Source: Acidimicrobiia bacterium (GTDB taxonomy: Bacteria; Actinomycetota; Acidimicrobiia; Acidimicrobiales; AC-14). From it: DNA of 7,779 bases. Numbering within the stretch: position 1 is the first letter of the stretch; each line of letters starts with the position of its first letter. The stretch spans positions 1-7,779 of the forward strand of contig JAFASB010000081.1 of the NCBI GenBank assembly GCA_019244985.1. Direction: 5' to 3'. Position numbers and translations under genes: made by a program. Below, piece by piece: positions 5,513-7,779 of this stretch. The notes beneath the pieces were generated by a model. That model searched no databases. It was not told the DNA's origin and saw nothing but the letters and a program-made list of their open reading frames with translations.

Positions 5513-6770
5513 ACAGGTCGAACAGCTCGCGAAGAGCGTCGGAGAGGCGCTCGCCCTTGGGCGTGCCGGCGGCGTCCTTCAGGTGCACGGTCGGGTCGTG
5601 CAGGAGCTTCGCCAACACGCCGCGGGTCACCGCCTCGACGGCCTCGCGCTGTTTGGGGTCGAGGCCCTCGAGGCGACCGCGGTGGCGCTCGAGCTCGGCG
5701 AGCCGCAGCGCCTCGGCGCGCTCGCGCAGCGCCGTGATCATCGGCGCCACCTCGCGGGCCGTGACGCTGTCGAGGAACCGATCACGCTCCTCGTCGATGA
5801 TGGTGCGCACCCGGCCGACCTCGCGGCGCCGCTCTGCGAGCCCGGCCTCCACGAACCCACGCACGTCGTCGAGATCGAGGAGGACGACGCCGGGAAGCTC
5901 GGACACCGAGGGGTCGATGTCGCGCGGCATGGCAACATCGACGATCAACAACGGACGCCCGTTGCGGGCCTCGACGATCGGCGCCAGATCGCTCTGGTCG
6001 ACGATGGCCGACGGCGCTCCGGTCGACGTGAGCAGCACGTCGACGTCACCCAGGACATCGCCGACGCCGTCGAGCTGTACGGCGCGGCCACCCACGCGGG
6101 ACGCCAGCGCCACCGCGCGCTCCCAGGTGCGGTTGGCGACGATGACCTCGGCGCCGTCGATACCGGCGACCGCCAACGCCATGCTCTCGCCGACCTCGCC
6201 GGCGCCGAGCAGCAGGATGCGCTTGCCTTCGAGCGAGCCCAACCGGCGGGCCGCCATGTCGACGGCGGCGTGGGCGAGCGACGTGCTGCCGCGTCCGATC
6301 GCCGTCTCGGTGCGGACGCGTTTGCCGACGACCAGGGCGTGGCGGAAGAGGGCAGCCAGACGCGGGCCAGTCGCCCCTTCCTCCTGTGCGGACTGCCACG
6401 CGTGGCGCACCTGCCCGAGGATCTCGCTCTCCCCGAGGACCACCGAGTCGACCCCGGCGGCGACGGAGAACAGATGGTTGACGGCGCCCTCGTCGAAGTA
6501 CGTGTACAGATGGTCGCTGAAGTCTTCGGGCGCGATGAACGCCATCTCGCTGAAGGCGTTCCGGATGTCCTGCACGGCGCCGTGGTAGCGCTCGGCGACG
6601 GCGTACACCTCGGTGCGGTGGCACGTCGATAACACGACGACCTCGCCGACGTGCTCGCGCGAGGCCAGATCGCCCAGCACCTTCGGAAGGCGGGCTGGTG
6701 AGACGTTCACTCGCTCGAGCAATTCGAGCGGGACGGTGCGATGGTTCAGTCCGACGACGACGACAGACAC
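5511..6770 (-). CDS. hemA: Glutamyl-tRNA reductase
   Basis: Reduces the glutamyl ester of tRNA(Glu) to glutamate-1-semialdehyde with NADPH; first committed and usually rate-limiting step of the C5 pathway. 419 residues, normal length. Domains in order: catalytic domain with VVVVGLNHRTVPLELLERV at the N-terminus, catalytic Cys50 in LSTCHRTEVY (48-56) and LFSVAAGVDSVVLGESEILGQV (from 100); NADPH-binding Rossmann domain with ILLLGAGEVGE (185-195), VIVANRT (209-215) and VDVAMPRDIDP (277-287); helical dimerisation domain (about 305-419). Canonical STCNRTE reads STCHRTE here. The GTG start fits the family N-terminus and has AAGGGAG 11 bases upstream; the frame stays open further upstream (to 6851), but that part overlaps the previous gene and looks non-homologous. 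It overlaps the dehydrogenase gene by 25 bp and precedes hemC by 11 bp. Confidence 0.98.
   Translation of the reverse strand: MSVVVVGLNHRTVPLELLERVNVSPARLPKVLGDLASREHVGEVVVLSTCHRTEVYAVAERYHGAVQDIRNAFSEMAFIAPEDFSDHLYTYFDEGAVNHLFSVAAGVDSVVLGESEILGQVRHAWQSAQEEGATGPRLAALFRHALVVGKRVRTETAIGRGSTSLAHAAVDMAARRLGSLEGKRILLLGAGEVGESMALAVAGIDGAEVIVANRTWERAVALASRVGGRAVQLDGVGDVLGDVDVLLTSTGAPSAIVDQSDLAPIVEARNGRPLLIVDVAMPRDIDPSVSELPGVVLLDLDDVRGFVEAGLAERRREVGRVRTIIDEERDRFLDSVTAREVAPMITALRERAEALRLAELERHRGRLEGLDPKQREAVEAVTRGVLAKLLHDPTVHLKDAAGTPKGERLSDALRELFDL
6746..6770 (-). other. 25-bp coding overlap, dehydrogenase / hemA
   Basis: The last codons of the dehydrogenase (ending LSSSSD) and the first codons of hemA (VSVVVVGL) are read from the same DNA in different frames. 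A short GTC/TCG triplet repeat therefore encodes the serine run in one protein and the valine run of the first HemA beta strand in the other. Confidence 0.85.
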
Positions 6771-7372
6771 GCCTGCAGGCGCTCCCTTGCATCGGCCACT
6801 TGGCCGTTTCTGATCAGTTCGAGCATGTCGGAGTCGAGGGCGTTCTGCCAATTCAGCCCCTCAGTCGAACGCCCGTCGGCCCGCACGGCTTCCCGTTCGG
6901 CGGCCAGCAGATCGGCCAGCACCTCGTACTCAGGCCCGACCTCGGCCGCCAACCGGCCCTTGAGCCACGACGCCAACGCCGGGCTCCTTCCGCCCGTGGA
7001 CACGGCCACCAGCACGGGTCCGCGCCGTACGACGGCGGGAAGGGTGAACGAGCAGTTCTCGGGGTCGTCAACACCGTTGACCCACACACCCGCGGCGTCG
7101 CCGTCGTCGTACACGGCCTTGTTGGCCGCGGCTGACCCCGTCGCCGCGATCGCCAGGCGGTAGCCCGACACCTCGCCCGGCGCGTACGACCGCTCTTCCC
7201 AGGTGACCGCCAGCGCCCGGACCTCGGGCCCCACGTCTTCGCCCACGACGTGCACCTCGGCGCCGCACGCCAGCAGGGCGGCTGCCTTCTCGGCCGCCAC
7301 AGCCCCGCCTCCGACGACGAGGCACGGCCGGCCCTTCACGATGAGGTTCACCGGATACTGCGGCGGAAGCAT
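6746..7372 (-). CDS. Precorrin-2 dehydrogenase (siroheme synthase N-terminal domain protein)
   Basis: Oxidises precorrin-2 to sirohydrochlorin with NAD+; some relatives (Met8p, CysG) also insert iron to make siroheme. 208 residues, close to stand-alone dehydrogenases such as SirC. Seen: YPVNLIVKGRPCLVVGGGAVAAEKAA (6-31), the Rossmann NAD loop; AIAATGS (74-80); VNGVDDPENCSFTLPAVV (98-115), whose Asp102 aligns with the catalytic Asp of CysG and Met8p; and VAVSTGGRSPALASWLK (122-138). A helical C-terminal dimerisation region follows. The ATG fits the family N-terminus, although no clear Shine-Dalgarno is seen. It starts 14 bp after the rex stop and ends 25 bp inside hemA. With the SUMT domain of cobA-hemD it supplies, as split proteins, the activities fused in CysG. 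Whether it also acts as a chelatase cannot be read from the sequence. Confidence 0.94.
   Translation of the reverse strand: MLPPQYPVNLIVKGRPCLVVGGGAVAAEKAAALLACGAEVHVVGEDVGPEVRALAVTWEERSYAPGEVSGYRLAIAATGSAAANKAVYDDGDAAGVWVNGVDDPENCSFTLPAVVRRGPVLVAVSTGGRSPALASWLKGRLAAEVGPEYEVLADLLAAEREAVRADGRSTEGLNWQNALDSDMLELIRNGQVADARERLQACLSSSSD
6782..6788 (-). promoter_or_regulatory. Ribosome binding site for hemA
   Basis: AAGGGAG lies 11 bases before the hemA GTG, inside the coding region of the upstream dehydrogenase. The spacing is slightly long, but it is the best purine-rich site near the chosen start and supports translation inside the upstream gene. Confidence 0.5.
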
Positions 7373-7386
7373 CTGCGACGCCAGTA

Positions 7387-7779
7387 CTACTGCACGGAAG
7401 CCAGCTCGGAGATGGCGGCCCCCGCCTCCCCGGCGCCCATGCGGCGCTGCTGGTAGTAGGAGAGGATCTGCAACTCGATCGACAGGTCGACCTTGCGGAG
7501 CGACACGTCGTCGGGAACGGTCAGCACGACCGGCGCGAAGTTCAGGATCGACGTCACACCGGCGGCAACGAGACGGTCGGCGACCTCCTGGGCAACGGTC
7601 GCCGGTGTGGCGACGATGCCGATGGCGATGCGCTCGTCGGCGACGGCCTGACCCAGTTCGTCGAGGCCCCGGACCCGCATCCCGGCGACCGCCTCGCCCC
7701 GTTTCGCAGGGTCGGAGTCGACCAGGGCGGCCACCCGGAAGCCGCGCTCGGAGAACCCCTTGTAGTTGGCGAGGGCGTG
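7387..7779 (-). CDS. rex: Redox-sensing transcriptional repressor Rex, C-terminal 130 residues
   Basis: Rex senses the NADH/NAD+ ratio and represses respiratory and, in Streptomyces, heme genes when NADH is low. Only the C-terminal part is visible; the DNA-binding winged helix and most of the nucleotide loop lie beyond the right edge. The fragment begins HALANYKGFSERGFRVAALV, matching Rex just after its GxGxxG loop, then VDSDP, IGIVATPATVAQEVADRL, GVTSILNFAPVVLTVP and VDLSIELQILSYYQQRR, the domain-swapped C-terminal helix that is diagnostic of Rex. The frame is open to the edge, so a GTG at 7734 is internal, not the start. It is first in the visible operon, as in Streptomyces rex-hemACD, where it is autoregulated. 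No Rex operator was seen in the window; one would be expected upstream of rex. Confidence 0.95.
   Translation of the reverse strand, partial: HALANYKGFSERGFRVAALVDSDPAKRGEAVAGMRVRGLDELGQAVADERIAIGIVATPATVAQEVADRLVAAGVTSILNFAPVVLTVPDDVSLRKVDLSIELQILSYYQQRRMGAGEAGAAISELASVQ

Noticed and set aside
4669..6588. Very long plus-strand open frame (639 codons) antisense to hemC and hemA
   Set aside because: Its translation is low-complexity Arg/Ser/Thr/Pro-rich with no recognisable motif, and it lies opposite two firmly identified genes. Long antisense frames are expected in GC-rich coding DNA.
6753..6764. Triplet repeat as a regulatory or mobile repeat element
   Set aside because: It is short and fully explained by the Ser and Val codons of the two overlapping genes.
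6771..6851. Upstream in-frame extension of hemA
   Set aside because: It lies within the dehydrogenase gene, and GluTR proteins start at the VVVVGLNHRT strand.
7387..7734. Short stand-alone protein starting at the GTG at 7734
   Set aside because: The frame is open to the window edge and the upstream residues (ALANYKGFSERGFRV) are Rex sequence, so this is an internal codon of a partial gene.

Overview
The window is one densely packed, minus-strand tetrapyrrole (heme/siroheme) biosynthesis operon from a GC-rich bacterium. Five of the seven genes with a visible start use GTG. Most junctions are overlaps or gaps of a few bases. The rex-hemA-hemC-hemD order matches the rex-hemACD operon known from Streptomyces, so an actinobacterium is the best guess. 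The variant motifs suggest one outside Streptomyces, possibly Acidimicrobiia, but this lineage call is inference.

In transcription order (right to left) the genes are: the 3' end of rex (redox-sensing repressor, 7779-7387); a precorrin-2 dehydrogenase / siroheme synthase N-domain protein (7372-6746); hemA, glutamyl-tRNA reductase (6770-5511); hemC, hydroxymethylbilane synthase (5499-4615); a cobA-hemD fusion, uroporphyrinogen-III C-methyltransferase plus uroporphyrinogen-III synthase (4618-3161); a SAM-dependent methyltransferase of the plant-COMT/BchU type (3164-2037); hemB, porphobilinogen synthase (1950-970); and hemL, glutamate-1-semialdehyde aminomutase, cut off by the window edge (967-1). 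No RNA genes, mobile elements, CRISPR arrays or convincing terminators were seen.

Together the enzymes take glutamyl-tRNA through HemA, HemL, HemB, HemC and HemD to uroporphyrinogen III. The CobA domain and the dehydrogenase then divert part of it to precorrin-2 and sirohydrochlorin, the siroheme/cobalamin branch. The later heme steps (hemE onward) and a separate sirohydrochlorin chelatase are not in view. Having rex first suggests redox (NADH/NAD+) control, but the expected operator lies outside the window.

The unexpected member is the methyltransferase. It is translationally coupled to cobA-hemD by an ATGA overlap and sits upstream of hemB, where no standard heme step needs it. The 86-bp gap after it is the only sizeable non-coding stretch. 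It holds a possible leaderless promoter for hemB-hemL. HemB and HemA also carry substitutions in signature motifs.
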